From NCBI GenBank assembly GCA_030847615.1, contig JAUMIR010000005.1, positions 107,103,116-107,167,115 of the forward strand: a stretch of DNA of 64,000 bases, written 5' to 3'. The stretch is from Gambelia wislizenii (Eukaryota; Chordata; Lepidosauria; Squamata; Crotaphytidae). Positions 1 to 10,674 of the stretch are shown here, one piece after another. Both the position numbers and the translations under genes were made by a program. How positions within the stretch are numbered: position 1 is the first letter of the stretch; every line of letters begins with the position of its first letter. The notes under the pieces were generated by a model. The model made no database searches, had not been told where the DNA came from, and was given only the letters and a program-made list of their open reading frames with translations.

Positions 1-1022
1 AAGATTGCTTTTACATTACAATGATTATTTCCCCACATACTACATATATAACAAACTGAAACACTGAAGCTGGTCCCTGTGTCAGGCTTAACAGATTATT
101 TGTTCCCCCAGAGAGCTCCAGGTAAGTGAGTACCCTATCTTTAGGGGCCTGTTTCCTCCTTCCCTCCCATTTCACTATACTCTTTTTTACATGTTCACCA
201 TCTCTTTTTCTCCAGGATTCCTCCACCACTCAATTGTTTTGCTCCACTTTGCATCTGTATATCCTCAGTGTTTCTGGGACACACCAACTGTCTACTTTGA
301 CCCTCTACCCATATAGCTGCCATCCTCCCCCAGCTGCCTGTCCTTGGTCTAGCCTGCCTGATTCATTTGTCCCAGCAATCCTGTCCCATTTGCCTGCCCC
401 TCACTAACCTTCCTTGGCCCTCCAGTGCCCTTGCTCAGTCCGCTTTAATCCTGCACATCTCTGTCTTTAGCCATTGCTTCTCCCTTTGCATTTCAACTTT
501 TTTCAGCTTTGTGGCATCTTTTGCATCCTTCCTTTGCTTTTCCTCCTCCATCTCCTTCCCCTGTTTAAATTCTCCACTTGTGACCAAAGACCTGTCCTCT
601 GCTTTGATTTCCTCCAGATCCATTTTCCATTTCCTGGTGGCTCAGAGGTGTTTGGCACTTTTTTTGTTTTGGTCTGGACATTGGTGGCTCTCACAGCCTT
701 TGGCCATTCTCTTAATCTGGCAGTTAAGTTTTTGGTGGATAGCCTACTTGTCCCTCTAGTCAGCCACATTCTAGACAACTTCCCCAGCAGATTCATGTAT
801 ATTTTAAACAGCATGTGGGTCAAAGTTGAGCCCTAAGGGACACCACAAGCCAACATCCAGAGGGTTGAACAGCCATCCCTCATCATCACTTTATGGGCAT
901 GTGAGCAACAATGGCCCCAGGGCTCACCCCTTTTCTATGCAGAAATGGAGTTGATTTTATGGAGGCAAGGCATGGTTCACTAGGCATCCTGGCATTGTTT
1001 GCACAGTTTTAAATTCAGGCTC
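1..1022. other. Non-coding, pyrimidine-rich, no gene seen
   Basis: Reading both strands I see only short open frames of low complexity, rich in Ser, Leu, Phe and Cys, as expected from a C/T-rich strand (about 130-640). No known domain, splice-bounded exon or clear repeat end was recognised. The stretch ends at the TAA target copy of the MITE that begins at 1026. It could hold an old, unrecognised repeat. Confidence 0.5.
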
Positions 1023-1025
1023 TAA

Positions 1026-1641
1026 GGACTTTTTCAGATCAGCTGTTTATTCCATGGCAGGCATGGAACAGGGTTGTGAAAGGGTTACCATTTCAGATGA
1101 CGTCGACCCTGTCCATCCTGCTCCCATGCTGTCCCCGTGCTGCCACTGTGATATTTTATTTATGGGGAAACATCGTGAATAGACCACTGGTTCCACTACT
1201 GTCATGGATTCACAGATGGTCTGAAAGCTGCCCTGTTCCTCTCCTGCTATGCTGGTGTTATGCCAGCTGCGGGATGAGGTGTGTTCTGAACACTTCCGGT
1301 CCAGATTGGGACATCAAGGTAAGTGGCACCCTTCCCCCCTCCCTGGATTACTTTTTAAAATGTGTTTTTGTGCTTTGTGTACTTCTAAGTTCTTTTTAAA
1401 AAATTCCCCATGTGATCATTCTCTCATGAGAATGGGCGGGATTTAGTTTCCATGTAGTAAATGCAGCTTTATGATGCCTGCATTTATGGCAGGGAAGCCG
1501 AGGGGAGGGGGAGTGGTTTCTCTCCCACAAGAAGGTAGGTGTGCGACCAGTTTTAAATTATTCCATGGCAGGGATGGGAGTGGGGCTGGTGTGTACTATT
1601 GGAGCAGAAACGGGGTTTATTCAGCAAGTCTGAAAATGTCC
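1026..1641. mobile_element. MITE, PIF/Harbinger-like, 616 bp, TSD TAA
   Basis: The left end reads GGACTTTTTCAGATC and the right end is its near inverted complement (TCTGAAAATGTCC). A perfect TAA duplication flanks it (1023-1025 and 1642-1644). The interior carries the motif CACTTCCGGTCC near 1290 followed by GTAAGTGGCACCC, which recurs in other elements of this window (20479, 25407, 28359). There is no transposase frame, so it is non-autonomous. Assignment to PIF/Harbinger rests on the 3-bp TSD and is inference. Confidence 0.75.
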
Positions 1642-1644
1642 TAA

Positions 1645-2669
1645 ATCTGGGATGGGGGACCTCCAGCCCATGTGGCCCATATAGCCCATGGGTTTCTTTT
1701 ATTTTATATCTCTGCTCAATGATTGCAGATTAGAAGCTCTTTAAAGCATGGGGCATGAGCTCTAGTTTGCATTGACCTATGTTGTGGCTGACAAACCAGA
1801 AGGGATTGATGTAGGACTATGCTTTCATTTGCAGCCAGGGAAGTTGTTGCAGGCAGCTGATATCTGGTTTGCCAGCTATCTTCTGGAATTGAAATAGAAA
1901 GAATTATATGAGGTGTCCATATATATTGTATCCAAGCACACTTTTGAAGCACATTGCATAATGTGTTTGGAAATAAAGCTTTATGGTATATAATTTGAGT
2001 GTACTGGTATCAGCACAATTTCACAGATATCTGGAAGTGTAACAATGAAGGAAAAATTCTATTCACATTTGCTTCATAAAGGGGTATCTAGTATGTCAAG
2101 ATCGCTGAGAAATTCTGTTCACTAGTTCTCCACACAGAATTACTATTTTTATAACAAGTAAGTTGATTTAACTACAACAGAGAAAGGCACAAAACACCTT
2201 TGCTGTGATTATTTTTTAAAATGTATATATGGTTCTTGTTTCCAATATAACCTTGAACACATGAACCTGAATGTGAACAAGCTTTTCTCCAGTAACTATT
2301 GTTGTTGGACAGAATCTCAAAGAAATGGCACCTCTGGACCTTTAGAGGAGGAGAAGTAGATTTCAGCAGGAGGAGAGCAATTTTAATTGTCCAGCTCTTA
2401 AGATATATTCTAGACTGAATGGGAAGATGCAACATAATTTACAACTTAGAAGAACTCATAATAACCAGAGAGATGTCCTTCCACAAAACTTACTCATCAT
2501 GCTGTGCTAATTTTACTAAAAAATTACTTCCAAAGTACTTATACAGGCTTATCATCAGGTAAATTTTTAGAAATTTTTAATGTCATAGGTTGAAGTGATT
2601 GAAAATTGCAGCTCTGAGTGGATAGTACTGTATTTTCAATCTCAGTAGAGTGTACTCAGTTAGAACTGG
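1645..2669. other. Intergenic DNA, no gene seen
   Basis: This is AT-rich DNA with only short random frames. No repeat ends or domain were recognised. It ends at the outer end of the minus-strand Ngaro copy. Confidence 0.45.
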
Positions 2670-3100
2670 TTGCCGACCGATTCCAGGAAATAAAGAGACC
2701 ACTCACATGAAATGGGGGTGAAGATTATTTAAACCTACCTATTTATGCCCTCTAAGATCTTCAGTGGGAGGAGGCAACCTAGTGAGGAAGCAGCTGGGGC
2801 AGTTTGTCCATCCAAGACTGATACTCCCAGATTCCCTGGGCAAACACTTGGGTCCTGGAGAGGAACTCCAACGAATGGGGTTGCTCCCCAGCTGGCCCAC
2901 ATCTGGAAGGTCAACCCAAAAGTTCCTCACCCATGATGCACAGATTAAGGTGAGGGATTATCCTTCAGGTCAACTCCAGGGTGGGTCTCCTTCTGTCCTC
3001 TTAGGCCACACAACCTGAAGTGGCCCTTCCAGAGACCCTGCCTTCACCAAAATTGGTGCCAAGGTGAACACCGAATTCTATGCCTCCCCCTTTCCCTGCC
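2670..3100 (-). repeat. Ngaro B repeat of copy 1
   Basis: This is the reverse complement of the 437-bp B repeats at 16203-16639 and 16985-17421, with clear divergence. It starts with TTGCCGACCGATTCC, the complement of the B end, and finishes at CCTCCCCCTTTCCCTGCC. It marks the outer 3' end of copy 1. Confidence 0.85.
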
Positions 3101-3149
3101 ACAGATAAGGGGCAAGCATCCGCTTAGTAAACAAAGAATAAATAAACCG

Positions 3150-3935
3150 CCAATAAACAATCATCTAAATAGTACACCACACCCCTAAAATCTGTTTTTG
3201 TCCTAAGCAGCCATTCTAAGGAGGTAATGAAGGTCTCAAATGAATTGCATGAAAGTGAACAGCCCATGGGGAGGGCCCAGTCCATATAGAACCGCCCCTC
3301 AAACTGAAAGCCCAATAATTCAAAGTCCTGTGGGTGTACTAGCAACAGGTGAAATGGCGACTTAATATCACATTTAGCCAGTTTCTCCCCTATCCCATGA
3401 TGCCGGACTTCCATAATTGTGGCATCAAAGGTTGCGTAGTGCACAGTGCATAACTCAAGAGGAATAGAGTCATTCACTTTGGGATAAGACAAATGGTGAA
3501 TGAGTCTAAACTCCCCAGGGGCCTTCCTTGATACCACACCCAGAGGCAAGCCGAATATTAGGTACGGGGGGATACTGAAAGGGCCCAACATCCGACCCTC
3601 CAGGACTCCCTTTTTAATCTTTTCCCTAACTACCTGCTCCATCCCTTTAACTGACTGTAAATTGTGTGTCATGAATGGATGCCTAATACCCTGAAAATGA
3701 ATCCTAAACCCAAACTGAAACCCCTCAGACAAATAAGTGGCTGCCTGCGTATCGGGATAAACCCACAGCCAATGCTCCAACACTTCCCTATTGATTGGGC
3801 TGGGCCCTTTTGGAAGTTGATTGGCAGTACGACCCCCTTGACCCCCTGCAGTGGAACCCCTACCTCCTTGAAATTGCCCCTTCCCTCTGCCACAATTACA
3901 AAAGGAATGTGAAGCCCCGCAAATAGAACACTCAT
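3150..3935 (-). pseudogene. Ngaro reverse transcriptase fragment (copy 1)
   Basis: The protein matches residues from the start to about 275 of the RT-RNase H frame at 12915-14672. It keeps KAPGEFRLIHHLSYPK, the motif-A Asp in KCDIKS, ALPMGCSLSC and the catalytic YLDD box. The N-terminal part is in a different frame (3669-3935), so there is at least one frameshift. Immediately after YLDD the homology stops and about 20 bp of AT-rich filler leads to the sequence that follows the hydrolase stop. RNase H is absent. The product cannot be functional. Confidence 0.85.
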
Positions 3936-5305
3936 GGCTAAATCTTCAGGGCTTACGGTTACAGGTCCCTTGGGAGCTAAACTCCTAACAGAGCTGCTTT
4001 TGAGACTGGCTGGTACTAGGCGGGGTGCATGAGGGGTTAGTGATGGGCCCTCGAACTAAATGACCACTGTGTGTCCTCTCATCTTGTATAGGGTGTGACA
4101 GGGTCATGAGTTGCATCCATAATTGCAGAAGTATCATGTCCCAATGTATGGTAGGGTAAATAGCCACCCTCATATGGAAGGCCTCATCGTAGAGAAGCCA
4201 TGCCGGCCCAGTGAAATCCCTATAAGCCCTGTGAATAATATCTAAATACTGGAACATGGCTGCCGCATGATGCAGCTGAGCCTTAGCAATAACTCCAGCA
4301 TAAATGGGAAAACTGGAAAGCCAGTTGACCCAGTTCCTCTCAACCTTCCTCTTCTTGAGCTTCTCCTTATCCTTCTCATCAAATTCATCCCTGTCTTTTT
4401 ATAGATTTATTTTAGTTATATTAGTTATTTATGCCCTGCTCTTCAGCCACAAGGCTATCAGAATGGCTTACAAATTGTTTTAAGCAACAGCAATTTACAC
4501 ATCTACACTGCAGTAAGCAGTTAGCTATTTTTTTTCTCCAGCTCCCTGTATAGGAGTGAAAACAAATCCACACATTCCCCTTTTAAAATTTTATCCCTTG
4601 TCAACTGCAACAGATTATCACCAAGGGGAAGGGACATCTCGCCAAAGGGGATGGCACAATACGCCACTGACTCATAGCCTGTTCCCTGCGTAACCCCCAG
4701 CAAGCCCTTCCCTGCAGCCTGAGCACCTAAAATGCCCCAGGTGCATATGGCGACCATGGAGACCATTGGGGAAGGGACCAATTTAATACCTGCTGAGGCA
4801 CAGGCAATTCAGGGTGCCACTTGTGAGTTAGAACTCCCTGGTGAAGTATTGTGCATGTGCAGGGGCCAAGCAACCCAAGGCCATGTCATGCTCAAAGGCG
4901 GCATGAAAGCCTCTACTTGAGACTCACCAGATGTTGCAGCCAGCTCCAGCCTCTGGAGCTGGATCTCGCATGTCCAACAGAGGTGCATCTGGCTCATCCA
5001 TGTTGTCAAGGTGCTTGGATCCCGAGATGCTGTCAGGTTGCACAGTCTTTTCCAGTGCATCTAAATGGGCAAGAATCTCATTAGAAATCTTTCTCCGCTT
5101 GCCTTAGTGGTGGGGTCTCTGTGCCACTGAATCCAGGATCTCCTGCACCCTTTCAAAGTGTTCAATCCTCTTGAGGATGGCCTGCCATGGGATCTGATAC
5201 TCCTCCTCACTAGAGGAAGGAGGATCAGGTCCTGAGGGCAACGCAGGTGGCTTTTTATCAGCTAGCCCCTTGCCTTTACGCCCCCCTTTTCCTTTCTTAG
5301 GGGCC
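3936..5305 (-). pseudogene. Ngaro gag pseudogene (copy 1)
   Basis: Three frame pieces match the gag of the full element: 5104-5305 (KKGKGGRKGKG and an acidic SSSEEE stretch), 4521-4781 (AIPFGEMSLPLGD and VDLFSLLYRE) and 3985-4257 (FQYLDIIHRAY, GPAWLLYDEAF, ERTHSGHLVR). The zinc-finger end is poorly preserved. A LINE tail is inserted at about 4398-4535 and several frameshifts are present. Similarity to the intact gag is moderate, so copy 1 is clearly older or from another subfamily. Confidence 0.85.
4398..4535 (-). mobile_element. LINE 3'-tail insertion inside gag of copy 1
   Basis: Gag homology is interrupted by TTTATGCCCTGCTCTTCAGC and GGCTTACAAATTG, the common 3' tail of squamate L2/CR1-type LINEs, with T-rich sequence at the insertion edges. 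It is short and has no coding part. The clade is not certain. Confidence 0.55.
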
Positions 5306-5315
5306 AAACAGGAGT

Positions 5316-5520
5316 ATGTATAACCGTTGTTGTTGTTGTTGCTATCACGATTGCAAGCAACTATTATTATTATTATTATTGTTGTTGTTGTTGTTGGGCA
5401 ATAATACCCTCTCACCACCCCTGATCAGGTGGGTTTTAATGACAGCAACAGCCCAACAGAGACCAAGTATAACCACAACAATAATATATTTGGCTGTTGA
5501 TGTTGTTGTTATTTAATTGT
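5316..5520. repeat. GTT/ATT triplet microsatellite in Ngaro leader
   Basis: Runs of GTT and ATT triplets (5326-5398) and a further GTT run (about 5490-5512) lie just upstream of gag of copy 1. The intact element has AAT-rich triplets at the same position (11530-11640), so triplet runs at this spot are a family trait and not a separate locus. Confidence 0.75.
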
Positions 5521-6289
5521 AGGGGTATCAATTCAAAAGGGGGAAGGAGGGTTGGCCCCACCCAGGCCACCCTGGCCTTCCAGGCAGGTCCCACACAATT
5601 TAAACTGGCCACCTATGCCTCTGCAGTGCCTGGGACGATGATGCCCTGTTGGGCCACAGTTGTATTGCACCACACAGTGCAGCACTAAGCCACAGGCCTA
5701 TCCCCACTTAGGGCCCATCAGCTGCATCACTGCGCCCCCTAGTGGCCCACCAAAACACCTCAGCACTAGCCCTGCTGCTGGGCTAACGGCTGCTGAATGT
5801 GCCCTCTGTTGCCCCCCCCCTGCTCAAGCATAAAGAAGTGAGTCCCACGGAGAAGGCGGGGTCGGGATGCACTGGGCTGAATACTCTTTCCCCTCCCATG
5901 GCTGATGGAGGGCTCTGCACAGCCTCCCACTCAGCAGTGCCTGCAGGCCGACAGCAGTAGCTCAGGACGAACGACTCACTCAGCCCCCACTGGAGCCCTG
6001 GGCTCCCCTTGCCAACCACCCTCTGGAACGCCAATAGCCACAGGGGAAAAAAAATCTGGTGAACCCCCTCCAGTGCTGGCTGAGCTTACACCCCAAACTG
6101 GCCAAATGGCCCATGCCACAGCAACCCTCCCCCCCACTCAAATCTGGACTTCCTGAGGTGATACAAGTAGCCCAGTCTTCAAGTGGCTTGGTCTTCCTCC
6201 GCTCGATCCCAGTTTGCACAGAAGCAACTCCTGAAGTCCTGGTCCTGCCACTCATATCTCCTCCGATCCTTCCCCTTTGATGGTTAGGG

Positions 6290-6465
6290 ATGAAAGAGGG
6301 AGAAGTGAGGGGCAGCAGGGCTTTAAATAGCCTCCAGCCCTGCCCCTCACTTACCGTTCCAGGTGCCAGGTGCCTTGTGACAATGCCATGCTCTTCCATC
6401 CCTTTATGGCCGGCAAATTCAACTCCCCCTGGCAACATCTCTGCTGATCCAGAGGGAGCCAGGTT
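6290..6465 (-). repeat. Degenerate Ngaro A repeat (copy 1)
   Basis: On the minus strand the core reads GTGAGGGGCAGGGCTGGAGG then CTATTTAAAGCCCTGC and GCCCCTCACTTC. It matches the A repeats at 10493 and 16642 (GTGAGGGGCGGGGCCGGAGG, TTATAAAAGG). The TATA-like core is changed to ATTTAAA. The outer end near 6465 is approximate. Confidence 0.6.
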
Positions 6466-7984
6466 CTCTGTAGTCTTTAGAACTGCATCACAATGTATTC
6501 TTTCTTACCTGCTTTTGATTAAAAATGAGCAAAACCTGGCCACATCCAAGATAAATGGAGGAAAATCCAAATCTGCTGTTTTATTACTTGTCTAATTAGA
6601 TCATGTTTGCACTTCCTAGTGCAATTACTTCCTGAAAAGATTGATTTACTTTTTTTTATAGAAAGACTGTGAACTCAGAATCAGATGTGGTGAGAGGCCA
6701 TGGTGCAAACTAGAAAAAAAATGCCAACATAACAAGGAAGCTTCTTAACACAATATGTGCTCAGGAAATAATTATTGCCTGCAACCAAGAATAGAAGAGT
6801 CTTTTCTCAGCTAGAAATGTTAGTTTGTACAGTCTTCTACCAGTAATGAGAAATAAAAAATGATAAACTGTATCAATGCACAGCTTACTTTTACTCTCCT
6901 TCAATTCACCTTGAAAAAGCTAATTCTAAATGTGTTCCCCATCCCCTTTTTCTGGATATGAGGGGTGTCATTATCTCATTTCCCCAAATATGTGTTGCTC
7001 CGTACCTTCTGGTGTTATGTGTATTTCTCCCCATAGGATAATGTGTTGCTGAGCATGTTTTCAATGGTGTGCATTTCCCCAAGCTCTGGTTTATTTCTTA
7101 TGTCTTTCCCACATACATATCTCAACTGATATGTGAACTGATCATATATTCCCTTTCCAGATTAATAGTGCTTGACAGTGACTCTCCTTGTGTAGCCAAG
7201 TACAAGAGGGAGGTAAACTATCCAAGTACAAGGGGAAGATAAACCAGAAGAAAGAGCAAATGGAAAGGAAAGGATATAAATCGGAACAGCAGTACACCAA
7301 ACCAGTGGCAGCTAATGGCTTCCATGGCAGTGGGATGGTGAATCCACTCTGGGTTTTGGTCCACATTTTAAAGAAGCAATCCAAAATGCTGAATCCTGTT
7401 TCCCAAACAGCTTTTTTAAAAGTCCAGGCTAAAACTTGGAGCAGATTTACTGCCCTGTTGACTGCCACTGGTAACATTGCTTCTGTTACTTTTTATTTTA
7501 GTGTTTTGCCTTGCCTTTTGGCCAAAATGTGCAATTATGTAGCAATATGAATAATGTCATTTCTGTGTCCTCTTGAGCTCTCATTGTTACACATGCAAGA
7601 AACAGGTTTACCAAATGAAGTGGGGGAAGGAAATTGTATGTAATAGATCAAGATTTCAAAAGTAAAAAAATTGTAAAAGACTTCTGAACTGACCACTGTG
7701 CAGAGTGACTGGCAAAATCAGGGGTGAGTTACAAATTGCTGGAAAGTACAAGTCAGTGGAAAGTTGTGCTGAAATGCCAATTTCTCATAGCTCAGCTATA
7801 CTGCTTTTGCTGTTCTCCTGTAACTCAGCTGATTTCTAGCATCACATTTGACACCCCCAACCAATGATAATGACATTTAGGGTTTAATGTGCTTTTCTGC
7901 AGAGCCAATTAGAAATTGCAGTTGTGAAATTCTGTCTGTCTTGCAGTTATCTCTCTGGCTTTTCTTCACAAAGATTCAGGAAAG
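6466..7984. other. Intergenic DNA, no gene seen
   Basis: AT-rich DNA without recognised repeat ends. A 120-codon plus frame at 7188-7550 overlaps a 111-codon minus frame, has no recognisable domain and looks random. The stretch ends at the 3' part of the minus-strand LINE. Confidence 0.45.
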
Positions 7985-10022
7985 ACTCATCCAGCACTTT
8001 CTGCAAGCGCACTGATGACGAAAAAGGCCAATCTGAGATAAACAAGTCCAGTTGCAGAAAGCACAGCAGAAGGTCTCCTTGGGTGATGTTTCTGGGTTGT
8101 GATTCTTTTGGTGTTGTCGTTCCTCTTCAAGACTTGTTCGGCGTGAGTTCTCAAATAAGGCTGCAGTGTTGTGGATAGTGCGTCTCCATGCCTCCTAATG
8201 TGACGCCATGGCGGACCATTGTTGGTGATCAATTTGGCCAAACCTGAGATGTTGTTTCAGGGAGTCCTTGTATAGCTTTCTTGGAGCGCCCCTCTTACAC
8301 TGACCCATGGCGAGTTCACTGTAGAGTACTATTTTGGGGAGGTGATGTTCCTCCATCCTAGGAACTTGCCCTGCCCAGTGCAGCTGTGTTCTCAATATCA
8401 TGGCCTCAATGCTGGTGATCCTTGCTTGCTCAAGGACAGCAACATTCGTCACATAGTCAGTCCAGTGTATATTTAGGATTGTGCATATACAGCGCTGATG
8501 AAAGCGTTCGAGGAGTCGTAGGTGGTGGCGATAGGTGACCCATGTTTTAGATCCATAAAGGAGAATAGACATTACAATGGCTCTATACACACTGATTTTT
8601 GTGCTTCACCTCAGGTGTTCATTACTCTTTTGTGAAGTCTTCCAAATGTGATATATGCCTTTGCTAATCTGTGATAGATCTCTTTGTCAAGCTTGGCATC
8701 TTAGGAGATGATGCTTCCCAGGTAGGTGAACTACTGAACGGACTTGAGCACAGATTTGCCGACGGCAATGTGGGGATAGTGGTGTTCGTCCTGTGGTACA
8801 GGCTGGTAAAGAACCTCTGTTTTCTTCAGGTTGACTTCCAGCCCAAACAGCTCTGCAGCTGTTGCGAAGCAGGATGTTAGGTGCTGCAGAGCTGCTTCTG
8901 TGTGGGCAACAAGGGCATCAGCATCAGCGAAGAGCAGCTCATGGACTAGACAGTTTAGAGTCTTAGTGTGAGTCCTCAGACAGCTTAAGTTAAACAAGCT
9001 ACCATCAGTACGGTAACATATATAGATGCTGTCGTCTTCTTCAAGCTCTGCCGTAGCCCTTTGGAGCATCATGCTGAAGAAGATTGTAAATAAATTTGGA
9101 GCAAGAACACAACTTTGCTTCACTCCATTAGTTATTAGAAAGGGCTCTGAAAGAGCATCGCCATATCTGACTTGACCGTGATGGCCCTTGTGTAGCAAGA
9201 TAATCATTTTAAGTAATTTGGGGGGACATCCTAGTCTTTTCAGGATCTGCCACAGACCTTTTCTACTCACAGTGTCGAAGGCTTTGGTGAGGCTGAGAAA
9301 TGTTACATAGAGACCCTTGTTCTGCTCCCTACATTTTTCTTGCAATTGTCTAAGGGCAAATACCATATTTGTAGTACTCCTATTGGCTCTGAAGCCACAT
9401 TGGCTTTCAGGAAGAAGTTCTTCTGCAATAGCAGGAACTAATCTTTTCAGGAGTATCCTTGCAAGGATTTTTCCAGCAATAGAGAGCAGTGTTATGCCTC
9501 GATAGTTTGAGCAATCGGATTTTGCTCCTTTTTTCTTGTACAGGGTGATGATGACTGCATCTCGGAGATCTGATGGCAGTTCCCCTTTTTCCAAGCAATT
9601 CACAAGGAGTTTGTGGAATTTATCGTGGAGTGCATGACCTCGTGTTTCCAAACTTCAGGTGGGATTCCATCAATCCCAGCTGCCTTGCCGTTTTTCATCT
9701 GCTGTATGGCCTTAAGGGTCTCTTCCAAAGTGGGAGCTATGTCCAATTCATTTTTCATCAGTTTTTGTATCATATGTTGGAAAGCTGAGCCTTGGACTAC
9801 TCGGTTGTCACTAAAGAGACTTTGAAAATGTTCAGCCCATCGATTCAGGATGGAGGCATTATCAGTAATTAATGTTTGACCATCTGTACTGTATAAAGAG
9901 CTTTGGACCTTATAAGTAGGCCCAAACACTGCTTTAAGATCTTCATAAAATCCTCTATGATCACCCAGATCTGCACAGGGTTGTGTCTTTTCTGCTATAT
10001 TGATCCACCACTTGTTCTGCAT
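7985..10022 (-). pseudogene. Non-LTR retrotransposon RT, 5'-truncated
   Basis: This encodes the reverse transcriptase half of a LINE ORF2. Pieces in order on the minus strand are 10022-9600 (thumb-side lead with KNGKAAGIDGIPPEVWKHE), 9651-8731 (palm: NYRGITLLSIAGKILARIL, CGFRANRST, NGVKQSCVLAPNLF) and 8590-8195 (LLYGSKTWVTYRHHLRLL, LHWAGQVPRMEEHHLPK). Near 8010-8040 a Cys-rich end (CAFCNWTC then HQCAC) looks like the C-terminal zinc finger of this LINE group. The catalytic box reads FADAD where FADD is expected, and at least two frameshifts occur. The endonuclease is missing. I do not assign a clade with confidence. Confidence 0.8.
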
Positions 10023-10492
10023 GTCTCGCTAAGGTTCAAAATAGATATTACGAAGAATGTTTATTGCATCTGATAAATTTATGTTTCCTTCCACAGTGGG
10101 TTTCCTTCAGAGAAGAATGTGCTTCAACAATCAGATTTCAGAATAAGCCTGTATTTACCTTATAATTAGCTATGACAAAACAAAGCACACTAAGGGCAGA
10201 ATACATAGGTAAAGACCATCATGCATACTACAAATAGATGTCATTTGTTATTTGAAGGAGCTTCTCTTTTAAGCACATGCTAAGCATTTCATCTGGTTTG
10301 ATGCCAAATCTTTGAGAAAGCTGGCATTTGGCTTTTCATCTACCAACTGAACCATGCACTTATGCCTATTTTTTGCACACTGGAAAGAAAACATGGCATC
10401 ATTGAACCTCTTTATTTCATAGCCTTTGAGACCCATTTTGGACCCATGTTGGCTTTGCATATTGGGAAGGTGCATCTCTAATGAACAGAATC
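10023..10492. other. Intergenic DNA, no gene seen
   Basis: AT-rich spacer between the truncated LINE and the left end of the complete Ngaro. No target-site duplication is expected for a recombinase-integrated element and none was seen at 10493. Confidence 0.45.
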
Positions 10493-10674
10493 CGGCTCCT
10501 CGCCTTGCGGCAGAGCCGCTTGGGCAGAGGAGCCGCCTTTGCCGCCGTTTGCGGCTCAGGAGACCCTGTGTTCGATTGCAGGCGGCGTCGCCTGCGACAG
10601 AGGTGAGGGGCGGGGCCGGAGGTTATAAAAGGCCTCCCGCCCCTCGCCTCCTCCTTCTTTGCTGGCGATCGACC
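10493..10674 (+). repeat. Ngaro repeat A1
   Basis: The 182-bp left terminal repeat is repeated at 16642-16823. It begins with CGGCTCCTC, whose inverted complement GAGGAGCCG lies 25 bp further on, giving the element end a dyad that could be a recombinase core. It ends GGCGATCGACC. It is GC- and CpG-rich and holds the TATA box. Confidence 0.9.
10624..10630 (+). promoter_or_regulatory. TATA box of Ngaro promoter
   Basis: TATAAAA lies in a GC-rich setting (GGAGGT before, GGCCTCCCGCCCC after) within A1, at the right place to start a full-length transcript about 1.1 kb before gag. The same box recurs in A2 at 16773-16779. Promoter activity is inferred. Confidence 0.6.

Larger units (their letters stand above)
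2670..6465 (-). mobile_element. Ngaro retrotransposon copy 1, internally deleted
   Basis: This minus-strand copy belongs to the same family as the full element at 10493-17421. Read 5' to 3' on the minus strand it has a degraded A-like repeat (6290-6465), a leader, a broken gag (5305 to about 3936), the first part of RT (to about 3150) and then a B repeat (3100-2670). The recombinase, RNase H and hydrolase are missing: sequence matching the RT just after its YLDD box is joined to sequence matching the end of the hydrolase (about 3120-3150). Only one B and one A are present. It would be non-autonomous even if intact. Confidence 0.85.

Noticed and set aside
5326..5398. Triplet-repeat locus as a separate feature of interest
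   Set aside because: It is part of the Ngaro leader, where triplet runs recur at the same place in the complete copy.
7142..7550. Overlapping frames of 111 and 120 codons
   Set aside because: No domain, opposite strands, no splice or repeat context; consistent with chance.
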